Origin: Niveispirillum fermenti
Lineage (GTDB): Bacteria; Pseudomonadota; Alphaproteobacteria; Azospirillales; Azospirillaceae
Direction of reading: 5' to 3'
Length of the DNA stretch: 64,000 nt
Assembly: GCF_048066175.1 (NCBI RefSeq)
Contig: NZ_JBLTXA010000007.1
Coordinates: forward strand, 1 to 64,000
Under the pieces are notes generated by a model. The model searched no databases. It saw only the letters and a program-made list of their open reading frames with translations, and had not been told where the DNA came from. How positions within the stretch are numbered: the stretch's first letter is position 1; each line of letters begins with the position of its first letter. This document shows positions 17,199-27,218 of the stretch, one piece after another. The position numbers and the translations under genes were made by a program.

Positions 17199-20100
17199 AT
17201 GCACACCCACATCACCGCCATGGCCGGCGTGCCCTGCCCCCGCCCGGTGCGCCACCGGCGGCCCTATGGCGGCCTGCCGGCGCGGCTGCGGGCGGGATCG
17301 GCGATCGGTGTCGCGCTGGCCGCAATGGCCATGCCGGCAGGGGCCGGCCCGACGGGCGGCCAGGTGGTGGCCGGCCAGGCCAGCATCACGGCCACGGCCC
17401 CCGGGGTCACCACCATCCAGCAGGACAGCAACAGCGCCATCATCCATTGGGACCGGTTCGACCTGGCGGCCGGCGAGCGTGCGCAATTCCATCAGCCCGG
17501 CGCCAATGCCGTGGTACTGAACCGCGTGGTGGGCAACGACCTGTCGCATATCGCGGGCCATGTCACGGCCAACGGCAAGCTGTTCCTGATCAATCCGCAC
17601 GGCGTGGTCTTCGCGGCCGGGTCCAGCGTGGATGTGAACACGCTGGTCGTCTCCACCGCCGACATCGCCAACCGCGACTTCCTGGAGGGCCGCTATCGTT
17701 TCGACCGGGCCAGCCCCGTGGATGGGGCCCGGATCAGCAATGCCGGCACCATCACCGTGGCCGAGGCCGGGCTGGCCGCCCTGATGGCGCCGGCGGTGGA
17801 GAATAGCGGCGTGATCGCGGCGAGACTGGGCACCGTGGCACTGGCCACGGGCCGGCGCTTCGCCGTGGATTTCCAGGGCGACGGGCTGGTTTCGTTCGAG
17901 GTGGCCGAAGGTGCAGCGGGCGGAAGCATCGAGGCCGGTGGCCTGATCAGCGCCGACGGCGGCACCGTGCTGATGACCGCCGCACAGGCCGGCGGCATTC
18001 TGGACAGCATCATCCGCGTCACCGGCGGGGTGGAAGCCAACAGCGTTGATGTGCGGGATGGCAGCATCATCCTTTACGCGGGCGATGGCGGCCGGGCCGA
18101 GTTGCACGGCCGGCTGGCGGCGACGGGCACCAGGGACGGGGAACAGGGCGGACAGGTGCGGATCGATGGCGGCATGGTCGGCCTGATGGCCGAGGCCCGC
18201 ATCGACGTGTCGGGAAGGGCCGGCGGCGGACAGGTGCGTATCGGCGGAGAGGTCCGGGGCGGCGACGGCACCACCCCCGCGGCGAAGCGCACCTATGTCG
18301 ACCCCGGCGCCACCATACGCGCCGATGCCATGGCCCGGGGCGATGGCGGTGACATCGTCGTCTGGTCGGAAGAGGTGACGCGGTTCGGCGGCACGATCAG
18401 CGCACGCGGGGCCGCGGGTGGCGATGGCGGCTTTGTCGAGGTGTCGGGGCGCGAGCATCTGGTGTTCCAGGGGCGCGTCGATGTGGGGACACAGGCCGGC
18501 GGCAGGGCAGGCACCATCCTGCTGGACCCGCGCGACCTGATCATTGCGGATGCCGGGCCGGACAATGGCCTGGTGCTGGACGCCACGCTGGCCTTTTCCG
18601 CCATCGACGAGGATACCAACGCCACCCTGACCGCCAGCTTGGTCAGCAACCTGACGGGCAATGTCGTCCTGCAGGCGTCGCGCAATCTGACCATCGATGC
18701 CACCCTGGACTTCGCCGACCCGGCCACCAGCAGCGTGACCTTCCAGGCCGGCGACAGCATCAATATCAACGCCACGGTGGAAAGCAGCGGTGCGGCCCTG
18801 AATTTCCACGCCGCCCATGATCCGCAATGGGCGGGATACAATGCCGAAGGACGCATCCAGGTGGCCGCAGCACTGGGGTCCGACAGCACGGGCGACATCC
18901 TTCTGACCGCCGGCACGGGCGGGATCGGGGGCGGGATCGGGCTGGGCGCCGATATCACCACAGGCGGCCTGGCCACGCTTTCCAGCCGGGTGACGCTGGA
19001 AGCCGATGTCATCATCACCAGCACGGCCACCAGTATCGACCCCGCCACCCCGGCGCCCGGCGGCATCAGCCTGGCCGCCGTGACGGGGGGCGGACATGCC
19101 CTGACCCTGGATCATGGCGCCGGCGCCCTGACCCTGAACGGCGTATCCGGTGCGTCGGCGCTGATGCTCGACGGGACGGGCACACGGCTTCTGAACACGG
19201 GCACCTATGCCACCACGGCCGAACCACCGCTGGACCTGGGGGCCGTGACGCTGGACGGGATCATCACCCTGGGGCAGGCGACCCGGTTCGGCGACAGCCT
19301 GATCGCCGGTCCCGTCATCATCCAGGCGGGTACCCATGACGTGACCTTCACCGGGACCGTGATGGCCGATGCGGCCAGCACCGATCCCGTCCGGTCACTG
19401 ACCGTCAACAGCCTGGGAGCCACCCTGTTCGAGGCCGATGTCGGCGTGGGAGAGAATGCGGCCCTGGCCTTTCTGGAGACCGACAGGGGACGCACCGGCA
19501 CCCAGAACAACGGTACGCTTGAGCTGCGCGGCAATGTCGTGACGACGGACGGCCAGATCTATCGGGACCGGCGGGTCAGGCTGGCGGGCAGCCTTTACGA
19601 GACGACGGGTGCCACGGGCGGCATCTCCTTCCAGGCGGTCCTGGCCGGCAGCGGCGTGGATCTGGCCGGCAACGCCATGCTGCGGGCCGCCGCCGGCATC
19701 CAGCTTTCCACCGGCATCCAGGCCGCCGCTGTGCCGGCACCGGGGACGGCCCCCGTGCTGACCATCGCGCGGGGGGCGGGGCCGCTGGTCTTGAGCGGCG
19801 TGGCCGGGGTGGCGGCACTGAACCTGACCGGGACAGGGACGGTCACCTTGCAGACGGGCACCTATGCCCTGGCCGGTGGCACGCCGCTGATCTTCGGCAA
19901 TGTCACCCTGGCCGGCGTGCTGACGCTGGGCCAGGATACCAGCTTCGCCGACAGCATCCTGGGTGCCTCCACCCGGATCGAGGCGGGCAGCCGCAATGTC
20001 ACCTTCACCGGCCGGGTGGATTCCGACGGCGTCCAGAACCTCCGCACCCTGACGGTCAACAGCCTGGGTACCACCATCTTCCGCGGCGATGTCGGCGGCC

Positions 20101-23100
20101 GCGCCGCCCTGGGGGCGATCGAAACCGACAGTGGCCGGGACCCGGCACTGGACAATGGCGCCCTGCAACTGCTGGGCAGCGTGTTCACGACGGGAACCCA
20201 GCTCTACCGTGACCGGTCCGTCCTGCTGGCGGGCGGGCAGTACGCCACCCATGCCGGGGGTAGCAACGGCAACCTGTTCGCCATCCTGGGCACCGGCGGG
20301 CAGACCATCCTGGGCGCCGACACCTTGGTCACAACCGGCAGCGGCGGCGCCATCTTCGCGCAGACGGTGAATTCCGCGGCCGGCGCGCCGCTGCGGCGGC
20401 TGACGGTAAACAGCCGGGGCCTGACCCGGTTCGATGCCGATATCGGCCGGCGGGTGGCGCTGGCCGCGCTGGAAACCGACAGCGGCGGCATGCCCGACGG
20501 CGACCATGGCACGCTGGTCCTGGGCGGCAGCGTCATCACGGCCGGCAACCAGACCTATCGCGACCGGTCCGTGACCCTGTCGGGGGGGCTTTATGATACC
20601 GGCAATGGCGGAGATGGCGGCGGGGATTTCACCCTGTCATCCATCGCGCCCGATGCCGGCATCCTGGTGACCGGCACCACGGCCATCCGCACCGGCGGCG
20701 GGACTGCCGGCTTCGCCACCGCCATCACGGGCGCGCCCGGAGCCACGCTGGCCATCGACACGGGCAGCGGCGCCCTGGTCCTGAATGGCAGCACGGGCCT
20801 GGACAGGCTGGCGCTGACCGGAACGGGCACGCGGTTCCTGCATGCCGGCCTTTACAGCACCAGCGGCGACGACATCCTGGAAACGGGTGACGTGACGGTG
20901 AACGGGCGGCTGGTCTTCGGGCGGGAAACGCGGCTGGGCGCCGTGACGCTGGCGGACGGCACAGCGCTGGAGGCCGGGGGCAACCTGGAGACCGGGGGGA
21001 TAGCCGGCAACGGCTTCAACCTGGATCTGACAGGTGCCGGCGACATCACGCTGGCCGGTGCGGCCGGGATCGGGACCCTGTCCATCGACAAGGTGGATGG
21101 CGGCGTCCGCCTGGCCGGTCCGCTGGAAGCGGGCCTGCTGCGCAGCGACGGGCGGTTGGCCCTGGTGCTGGCGGGTGGTGGCAGCGTGGGGGACCTTGCA
21201 TTGTCCCATACGGGCAGTCTGGCCGTCACCGACGGCTTTGCCTTCGCCGGGACCGCCGACCTGACGCAACCGGACCGCAGCCTGACGCTGGGCGGCACCA
21301 TCACGGCCGGCGGTGAACTGACCCTGGGCGATGCGCTGCTGTCCGGCGATACGACGCTGAACAGCAGCGGCAGCCGCATGGGCCTTGTCCAGGGGGCCGG
21401 GCATGATCTGGGCCTGACCGGATCGGGCACCGACAGGGCCGGTGCGCTGGAGGGGATCGGAACGCTGATCCTGGACAAGGCGGATGGCAGCGTCACCCTG
21501 GTCGGACCGGCGGCGCTGGACGGGCTGGTGACAGCCGGTACCTTCGCGCTTGTCATCGGCGGCGGCGGCACGGTGGGAAGCGTGACGCTGGGCCATGCGG
21601 GATCACTGGCCATCACCGACGGTTTCACCTTCACCCAAGGTGGGGTTCTGGCCGGAGCGGGGCGCAGCCTGGCGCTTGGCGGCACGATCGGTGCGGGCGC
21701 CGCACAGACGCTGACCCTGGGCGATGCCGTCCTGCTGCGCGATACGGCGCTGGTCAGCGACGGTGCGGCGATCGACGCGGGCTCCATCACCGGCGGAGGG
21801 CACGAACTGGCGATCACCGGCAACGGCATGGTCACCACATCGGCCCTGGCCGGGATTTCCACCCTGGTGCTGGACAAGCGTGACGGGAGCGTCCTGACGG
21901 CGGGCAGGGTTGAAACCGACCTGCTCCGCACGGCAGGGGATTTCGACCTGACCCTGGCAGCCGGTGGCCAGGTGGGCAGCGCCGTACTGGGCCATGGCGG
22001 CAGGCTGGCCATCACGGCGGGACTTGGACTGGGCAGCGATACCGATCTGTCATGGGCCGGGCGCCAGTTGACGCTGGCCGGCCGGATCGACGCGGCATCC
22101 CACCGGCTGGATATCGGTGATGCCGGCCTGTCGGGCGGCACCGAGGTGACCAGCGGCGGCACGCAGGCCGGCACCATCACGGGCAATGGCCATGACCTGA
22201 GCCTGTCCGGCACCGGCGCCGACAGCATCGGCAACCTGGAAACCGTGGCGACCCTGTCCCTGGACAAGGCCGGCGGCAGCGCCATTTTCACCGGGGCCGT
22301 CCAGGCCGGGACGGTCGCCAGCACGGGCCGTTTCGCGCTCTCGCTGGCGGGTGGCGGCAGCGGCCGCGTGGCGCTGGCCCATCGCGGGGCGCTGTCCATC
22401 ACCAGCGGTTTCACCTTCGCCGGGAACACCGACCTGCGCATGGAAGGGCGCGACCTGTCCCTGGCCGGGCTGGTGCGGGCCGATGGCGGCAGCCTGACAC
22501 TGGGAGCCGCCAGCCTGACCGGAAACACCGAGCTTTATGCCGTCAATATCACGGCCACGGGGCCGCTATCCGGCGGGCAGGCGGCGCTGACCGCCATGGC
22601 CGCGGAGGACCTGACCCTGCAGGGTAGCCTGACATCGGGCAGCCTGACGGCAACGGCGGGCAGGATCACCCTGGCCGATGCCGCCACCACCGGAATGATG
22701 CGACTGACCGGATCCGCCGCCCAGGGGCCGGGCATCACCCTGAACGGCCGCTACACGGCCAGCGGCCTGATCACCACGGGGGCGACGGTCCTGGCCGGGG
22801 ACAGCGTGGTCCGCACCGGCAATGGCGGCACCGACTTCAACGGCACCCTGACGGGCACGCACGCGCTTTTCCTGGAAAGCAGCGGCACAACCCGCCTGGG
22901 CGGCGATATCGGCCTGTCCCGGCTGGACGTTGCCGGCACGGCCATCATCGCAGCCGCCCTCGTGGAAACCACGGGCACGCAGGATTACCGGGGCGATGTC
23001 CGCCTGGCCCGCGACACCGCCCTGCGCGGCAGCCATATCCGTTTCGCGGGCCCCATCCTGTCGGCAATGGCGGCCAATGGGGGTCAGGGCACCGGTCCGG

Positions 23101-23789
23101 CCGCCCTCAGCGTGACGGGCAGCGTCACCGTGACGTTCGGCGGCGATATCGGTCAGGCCGGCAGCGGCGATGCGGCATCGCAGGCGCTGCGGTCATTGAC
23201 CGTGGCGGCACCCGATATCGTTCTGGGGCAGTCGCCCGATGCCGGCATCATCGTCCGCACGGCCGGCAACGCCGCAGGCGCGGATGCCGGGGATCAGACC
23301 TTTACCGGTCAGGTCCGGCTGCTGGCCCGCACCGTGCGCCTGGACACCACCAATGCGGGCGCCAGCACGGGCGGGAATACGACACTGGCCCACGGCGGCG
23401 ACCTGTCCTTCAGCCATATGTCGGGTGCCGACACGGCGGTCACCTGGTGGATCGGCACGGGCAGCGTCCAGGGCGTGCCGGGCAGCACACGGCCCGACAT
23501 CAACCTGGGCGGACTGACCATCTCCGGCTTTGGCGGGCGCATGGATATGACAGGCATCATCAACGGCATCAGCGATCCGGTGGCGGCCCAGATCGTGCGC
23601 AAGGACATTCCGCGCAGCAACGACATGCGGCTGAACGGCTGCGCCGTGGGCAGCCCGACCTGCATCGTCATTCCCATTCCGGCGCTATCGGTGCCGCAAC
23701 AGACCTACAGCATCAACTTCCAGCAACCGGTCAGCCTGGACAGCCAGTTGCCGCTGACCCTGGGACGGGGGAACGAAGACCTATGGTGA
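17199..23789 (+). CDS. TpsA filamentous haemagglutinin-like exoprotein
   Basis: This 2196-residue protein is the likely substrate of the adjacent TpsB. After an extended signal peptide (hydrophobic AIGVALAAMAMPAGA, about 35-50) comes the TPS secretion domain (about 51-300) with NSAIIHWDRFDL, NAVVLNRVVGND and NPHGV (132-136). The rest is a Gly/Thr/Ala-rich beta-helix. Three copies of an ETD-to-YRDR block occur between about residues 755 and 1130, and four copies of a unit of about 130 residues run from about 1290 to 1770. Near the C-terminus is a Cys pair (2148 and 2155), as in surface-anchored TpsA proteins. AGGAGAGG precedes ATG 17199. The stop overlaps the next gene by 7 bp. I found no toxin domain, so adhesin is the better guess. 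Confidence 0.9.
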   Translation: MHTHITAMAGVPCPRPVRHRRPYGGLPARLRAGSAIGVALAAMAMPAGAGPTGGQVVAGQASITATAPGVTTIQQDSNSAIIHWDRFDLAAGERAQFHQPGANAVVLNRVVGNDLSHIAGHVTANGKLFLINPHGVVFAAGSSVDVNTLVVSTADIANRDFLEGRYRFDRASPVDGARISNAGTITVAEAGLAALMAPAVENSGVIAARLGTVALATGRRFAVDFQGDGLVSFEVAEGAAGGSIEAGGLISADGGTVLMTAAQAGGILDSIIRVTGGVEANSVDVRDGSIILYAGDGGRAELHGRLAATGTRDGEQGGQVRIDGGMVGLMAEARIDVSGRAGGGQVRIGGEVRGGDGTTPAAKRTYVDPGATIRADAMARGDGGDIVVWSEEVTRFGGTISARGAAGGDGGFVEVSGREHLVFQGRVDVGTQAGGRAGTILLDPRDLIIADAGPDNGLVLDATLAFSAIDEDTNATLTASLVSNLTGNVVLQASRNLTIDATLDFADPATSSVTFQAGDSININATVESSGAALNFHAAHDPQWAGYNAEGRIQVAAALGSDSTGDILLTAGTGGIGGGIGLGADITTGGLATLSSRVTLEADVIITSTATSIDPATPAPGGISLAAVTGGGHALTLDHGAGALTLNGVSGASALMLDGTGTRLLNTGTYATTAEPPLDLGAVTLDGIITLGQATRFGDSLIAGPVIIQAGTHDVTFTGTVMADAASTDPVRSLTVNSLGATLFEADVGVGENAALAFLETDRGRTGTQNNGTLELRGNVVTTDGQIYRDRRVRLAGSLYETTGATGGISFQAVLAGSGVDLAGNAMLRAAAGIQLSTGIQAAAVPAPGTAPVLTIARGAGPLVLSGVAGVAALNLTGTGTVTLQTGTYALAGGTPLIFGNVTLAGVLTLGQDTSFADSILGASTRIEAGSRNVTFTGRVDSDGVQNLRTLTVNSLGTTIFRGDVGGRAALGAIETDSGRDPALDNGALQLLGSVFTTGTQLYRDRSVLLAGGQYATHAGGSNGNLFAILGTGGQTILGADTLVTTGSGGAIFAQTVNSAAGAPLRRLTVNSRGLTRFDADIGRRVALAALETDSGGMPDGDHGTLVLGGSVITAGNQTYRDRSVTLSGGLYDTGNGGDGGGDFTLSSIAPDAGILVTGTTAIRTGGGTAGFATAITGAPGATLAIDTGSGALVLNGSTGLDRLALTGTGTRFLHAGLYSTSGDDILETGDVTVNGRLVFGRETRLGAVTLADGTALEAGGNLETGGIAGNGFNLDLTGAGDITLAGAAGIGTLSIDKVDGGVRLAGPLEAGLLRSDGRLALVLAGGGSVGDLALSHTGSLAVTDGFAFAGTADLTQPDRSLTLGGTITAGGELTLGDALLSGDTTLNSSGSRMGLVQGAGHDLGLTGSGTDRAGALEGIGTLILDKADGSVTLVGPAALDGLVTAGTFALVIGGGGTVGSVTLGHAGSLAITDGFTFTQGGVLAGAGRSLALGGTIGAGAAQTLTLGDAVLLRDTALVSDGAAIDAGSITGGGHELAITGNGMVTTSALAGISTLVLDKRDGSVLTAGRVETDLLRTAGDFDLTLAAGGQVGSAVLGHGGRLAITAGLGLGSDTDLSWAGRQLTLAGRIDAASHRLDIGDAGLSGGTEVTSGGTQAGTITGNGHDLSLSGTGADSIGNLETVATLSLDKAGGSAIFTGAVQAGTVASTGRFALSLAGGGSGRVALAHRGALSITSGFTFAGNTDLRMEGRDLSLAGLVRADGGSLTLGAASLTGNTELYAVNITATGPLSGGQAALTAMAAEDLTLQGSLTSGSLTATAGRITLADAATTGMMRLTGSAAQGPGITLNGRYTASGLITTGATVLAGDSVVRTGNGGTDFNGTLTGTHALFLESSGTTRLGGDIGLSRLDVAGTAIIAAALVETTGTQDYRGDVRLARDTALRGSHIRFAGPILSAMAANGGQGTGPAALSVTGSVTVTFGGDIGQAGSGDAASQALRSLTVAAPDIVLGQSPDAGIIVRTAGNAAGADAGDQTFTGQVRLLARTVRLDTTNAGASTGGNTTLAHGGDLSFSHMSGADTAVTWWIGTGSVQGVPGSTRPDINLGGLTISGFGGRMDMTGIINGISDPVAAQIVRKDIPRSNDMRLNGCAVGSPTCIVIPIPALSVPQQTYSINFQQPVSLDSQLPLTLGRGNEDLW
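20990..22520 (+). repeat. Four ~130-codon repeats inside the tpsA gene
   Basis: Four diverged units can be aligned on the Leu-Asp-Lys motif: SIDKVDGG (DNA about 21084), LDKADGS (about 21470), LDKRDGS (about 21869) and LDKAGGS (about 22260). Each is followed by a Leu/Gly/Val run, GHxGxLAITxGF-like sequence and LTLGGxI-like sequence. Spacing is about 386-399 bp. They encode extra coils of the beta-helix stalk and could recombine to change its length. Confidence 0.8.
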
Positions 23790-25525
23790 GCCGACCGAAG
23801 CCTTCCGCACCGGCCCCCGCCCGGTGGCGATATGCCGGCCTGCTGGCCCTGGCCCTGCTGCTGCCCCCCGCGGCGGTGGGAAACACACCGGCCGCCCCGC
23901 GGGAGGGTGTGTGGTCCCCCGTCGGGAAGGACACCGATGGCCGGGAATGCTCAGCGCGGGCCACCCGCGAAACACCGCCGGAGATCCCCGCCGACCAGGC
24001 CATCAGCGTCGCCTGCGGACGGCTGGACCGGGCCCCCAACCAGATTTTCGTGGCATCGGCCACGAACGAGGCCGTGGCCGCGGGGTGGAACCGCTATCGT
24101 GAGCGCGTGCTGAATTGCGGACCGGAAGAACCCCTGCCCTTCCCCGCCGCCGGCACGCAAGGCCGCATCTGGCACTGCAGCCCGGTCAATGCCAGTTGGG
24201 GTTATGTCGCGCTGACCGTCACCATCGGCGAGCGCCAGTATTATGCCATCGGCCAGGGGTCGGCGCAGCCGGCCCTTCTCCAGGCGATCGGCGTCGCCTC
24301 GGGCCGTCTGGCGACCGCCCCCCAATCCACCCCCACCCGCGGGGACAGCCGTATCCTTTATGAACGATACATGGATGACGGCCGCGTATACGCGGCGGCC
24401 GAGCAATATGTGAAAAGCGAGGATGCCTTCCGCCGGGCCCTGGAAATCCATCAGCAGGTCAATGGCGCCAACAGCCCCGGCGCCACGGAGATTCTGCTGC
24501 CCCTGGCGCTGATCCTGTCCAACCAGGGCCGCATGCCGGAGGCGGAGCGATATTTCAGGGACGCAGACGCGCTGTTCCGGGGCCAGCCATCGATTGCGCA
24601 CGGCGTTCACCTGGCCATGCACCATGCCAACATGCATTGTTTCGCAAGCGCCCATTCCACCCTGGCAAAGCTGGAAACCTGGCTGCGGAGCCGGCTGGAA
24701 TGGCAGGACGCCGACCCGACCGATCCGCGGGCCAACGCCGACGCGGCGCGCACCGGGCGGCGGCATGACGCCCTGAACGTGCAGGTCACCCTTTCCCCCA
24801 CCCAGGCCACATTGACGCCGGCCCAGTTCGACGAGGTTCTGAAGACCCTGCTGTATCTGAAGGCGGAACTGCAATACCGGGAACGGCTGGAAAACACGAC
24901 GCGGTCGCGGGCGATGCCGACGGACTGCCCCCCTTCCCCGCCAAAGGCCCAGGCGCAGGCACAACCAACCGCGGGCAATCCGAAGGACGCTGCCATCCGG
25001 GCTCGCCAGACGCTGGAAATGCTGAATGGCATGGACAAGACGCCATCGGAACAGGCCATCGTCGCCTTCATGCTGCGGACACGGTCGATGACCTATCTGG
25101 CCCTGGACGAGCCCGAACCGTCTCCCGACGACATCGGTGCCGCCATTGAAGACCTCAACCAGGTCATCCGCATCCTGAACAAGCTGAACATGCAGGAGCG
25201 GCCGCTGGCCGTGGCGCATCTGCGCCTGGGAAAGGCCTACAAGCTGCGGGGCAAGACCGATGATGCGCTTGAGCATTTCGAGAAGGGAGCGGACCTGCTG
25301 CTGAAGCATGAACAGTTTGCCACCATCGACATGCTGGAGCCCTATATCGCGACCCTTTACGAACAGAGCGGGCGGGCGGGTACGGACGCCGCCGGTCTCC
25401 GGCAGCGCATGCTGGTGCTACAGCAACTGCTGGGGGACGGCGCCACGGCCCGTTCCATCGCCGCCGCCGCCACCCGCGCCGAAAACCGCCCAACCGATAC
25501 CATCTCCGAAGAGGAGGAAATTTAG
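23783..25525 (+). CDS. Exported TPR protein, N-terminal part of a split TPR-CHAT protein
   Basis: The 580-residue product begins with a signal peptide (basic start, hydrophobic YAGLLALALLLPPAAVG, cleavage probably near residue 32), then a Cys-containing domain (about 35-180) and helical TPR-like repeats (about 200-560, for example AEQYVKSEDAFRRALEIHQQ and LRLGKAYKLRGKTDDALEHFEKGADLL). It stops at TAG 25523-25525, yet the same frame continues at once as good coding sequence into the CHAT part at 25526-27172. TPR-CHAT proteins beside TpsA/TpsB genes are usually one chain, so this is either a nonsense mutation, a suppressed stop or a sequencing error. ATG 23783 overlaps the tpsA stop, which implies co-translation with the exoprotein. 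Confidence 0.8.
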   Translation: MVSRPKPSAPAPARWRYAGLLALALLLPPAAVGNTPAAPREGVWSPVGKDTDGRECSARATRETPPEIPADQAISVACGRLDRAPNQIFVASATNEAVAAGWNRYRERVLNCGPEEPLPFPAAGTQGRIWHCSPVNASWGYVALTVTIGERQYYAIGQGSAQPALLQAIGVASGRLATAPQSTPTRGDSRILYERYMDDGRVYAAAEQYVKSEDAFRRALEIHQQVNGANSPGATEILLPLALILSNQGRMPEAERYFRDADALFRGQPSIAHGVHLAMHHANMHCFASAHSTLAKLETWLRSRLEWQDADPTDPRANADAARTGRRHDALNVQVTLSPTQATLTPAQFDEVLKTLLYLKAELQYRERLENTTRSRAMPTDCPPSPPKAQAQAQPTAGNPKDAAIRARQTLEMLNGMDKTPSEQAIVAFMLRTRSMTYLALDEPEPSPDDIGAAIEDLNQVIRILNKLNMQERPLAVAHLRLGKAYKLRGKTDDALEHFEKGADLLLKHEQFATIDMLEPYIATLYEQSGRAGTDAAGLRQRMLVLQQLLGDGATARSIAAAATRAENRPTDTISEEEEI

Positions 25526-27172
25526 CATATCCGCGAGCAACGCGCCCTCATCCAGACATTACGGCAGGCCCGTAGCGGCACGACTCTTGTGCAGGCGGAA
25601 AGGGAATTGCGCGATTGGGAGAACCGCCGCGCCAACCGGCTGCGGCGGCAACAGCAGGATGCGGAAGCGCGGCTTCTGCGACAACGGGACGAACACGCCC
25701 GGTTGGCATTGAGCATGCCGGATACCTCTCAACCGCGCATCGCCGAGCTTGACACCAGCAATCAACAGTTGCTGGCCGATATCGAACGGATCAAGGCCGA
25801 ACTGAACGACCTGCCGCGCGCCGCGCTGCTGACCCAGGGGATCATCCAGCCCGAGCGACTTTTCAACCAGATGCAGCCCGACGAGGCGATCGTGACCTTC
25901 TTCGTCGGCCACCGGCACACCTATGGCATGCGCGTCAACAGCGACCGCACCATGGAGGCCTGGCGCACCGACCTGACCCTGGAACAGGCCACGCAATGGG
26001 TCGACGACATCATCGCCTCGGTGGCGGTGCCCCCGGGCTCGAAAATCCGACCCTATCCGGTGACGAAGGCACACTCCCTTTACGTCGGATTGTTCGGTCA
26101 GGATATGCAGAGGGTGCAGGGGGTGGAGACGATGACCATCGTCGCCGACAATGTGCTTGCCCGGTTGCCCTTCAGTGCCCTGGTCACCGGCGACATATCC
26201 CGGCATACGGAAAATGACACGGAAACCAAAAGCGAGTTGAACCAGTTGCGGCAAACGCGCTGGCTGATCGATACCGTCGCCGTCGCCCATGCCAGCAGCC
26301 TGAAAAGTCTTGTTCTTCTGCGGGAACTGGCGACTGACGTAACGCCTTCGGAGAAATATTATATCGGTTTCTCCACACCGGATCAGGCATCCGACCTTCA
26401 ATTCGACATGCTCGCATATGGCGCCGCCCCTCCGGCTTCCGGGATGTCATCTGATGGTCTTCTCGATTCCGATCAGCTTCGTTGTGCGGAAGAAGCCAGA
26501 TGGATCCGAAATCTGGGACCGCTGCCTCACGCACCGGAGGAAATCGATGAAGTTCGCAAGAGACTGAACCTGCCCGCGTCCAGTTCGCTTACAGGCACCT
26601 CCTTCCGGCGGCAGACATTGATGAACCGTGACATGGCCGGATATCGCATCCTCCATTTTGCCAGCCATGCCGTTCTGCCACAGCCACAACACACATGTAT
26701 TCGCGAGCCAGCCCTGCAGATATCCCCTGATCCGGAGCCCGCGGACGCGCGCAGCGGCATGTTGACAATGAGCGAGATCGAGCACATGACCCTCAACGCC
26801 GATCTTGTCGTCCTTTCCGCATGTGACAGCGGGGGAGCAGGAAGCGTTGAATCACAAGAGGCGCTGTCCGGTCTGGCGCGGGCCTTCTTCTATGCCAATG
26901 CCCGCGGCCTGGTGGTTTCCGCCTGGGCTGTCAATGATCAGTCCACAAAACACCTGATTCTTCAGATGATGACCATCATCGGAAAAGAAAATAAATCCCC
27001 GGCAAAAGCCCTGAGGGACGCACAGCTTCACATGATAAACAATAATGGAGATAATAAGGATTTACTCCCCAATTATATACACCCTTATTATTGGGCTCCA
27101 TTTATCGCCACAGGAAATGTCACGCAAGTAATTTCTATGACGAACATTGCACTCGATACACCAGATACATAA
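25526..27172 (+). CDS. CHAT (caspase-like peptidase) C-terminal part, in frame after TAG
   Basis: The segment continues the frame of 23783-25525 after the TAG. The first residues (HIREQRALIQTLRQARSG) and the long charged helix to about 25780 are the coiled linker; a CHAT domain follows with SLYVGLFGQDM, IVADNVLARLPFSAL, the catalytic His in HFASHA and the catalytic Cys in VLSACDSGG, then GLARAFFYANARGLVVSAW. The dyad is intact, so the enzyme part itself looks functional. If translated alone, the first usual start is GTG 25589 (527 residues, dyad His360/Cys412), which lacks a nearby ribosome site and has no signal peptide. A GAGGAGGAAA stretch at 25511-25520 looks like a ribosome site but no standard start codon follows it. 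The 3-prime end becomes AT-rich. Confidence 0.75.
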   Translation, partial: HIREQRALIQTLRQARSGTTLVQAERELRDWENRRANRLRRQQQDAEARLLRQRDEHARLALSMPDTSQPRIAELDTSNQQLLADIERIKAELNDLPRAALLTQGIIQPERLFNQMQPDEAIVTFFVGHRHTYGMRVNSDRTMEAWRTDLTLEQATQWVDDIIASVAVPPGSKIRPYPVTKAHSLYVGLFGQDMQRVQGVETMTIVADNVLARLPFSALVTGDISRHTENDTETKSELNQLRQTRWLIDTVAVAHASSLKSLVLLRELATDVTPSEKYYIGFSTPDQASDLQFDMLAYGAAPPASGMSSDGLLDSDQLRCAEEARWIRNLGPLPHAPEEIDEVRKRLNLPASSSLTGTSFRRQTLMNRDMAGYRILHFASHAVLPQPQHTCIREPALQISPDPEPADARSGMLTMSEIEHMTLNADLVVLSACDSGGAGSVESQEALSGLARAFFYANARGLVVSAWAVNDQSTKHLILQMMTIIGKENKSPAKALRDAQLHMINNNGDNKDLLPNYIHPYYWAPFIATGNVTQVISMTNIALDTPDT

Positions 27173-27218
27173 TTGCATAGAAGTTCATCATAAAATCCCT
27201 AGAACGAAGGAGAAGGAA

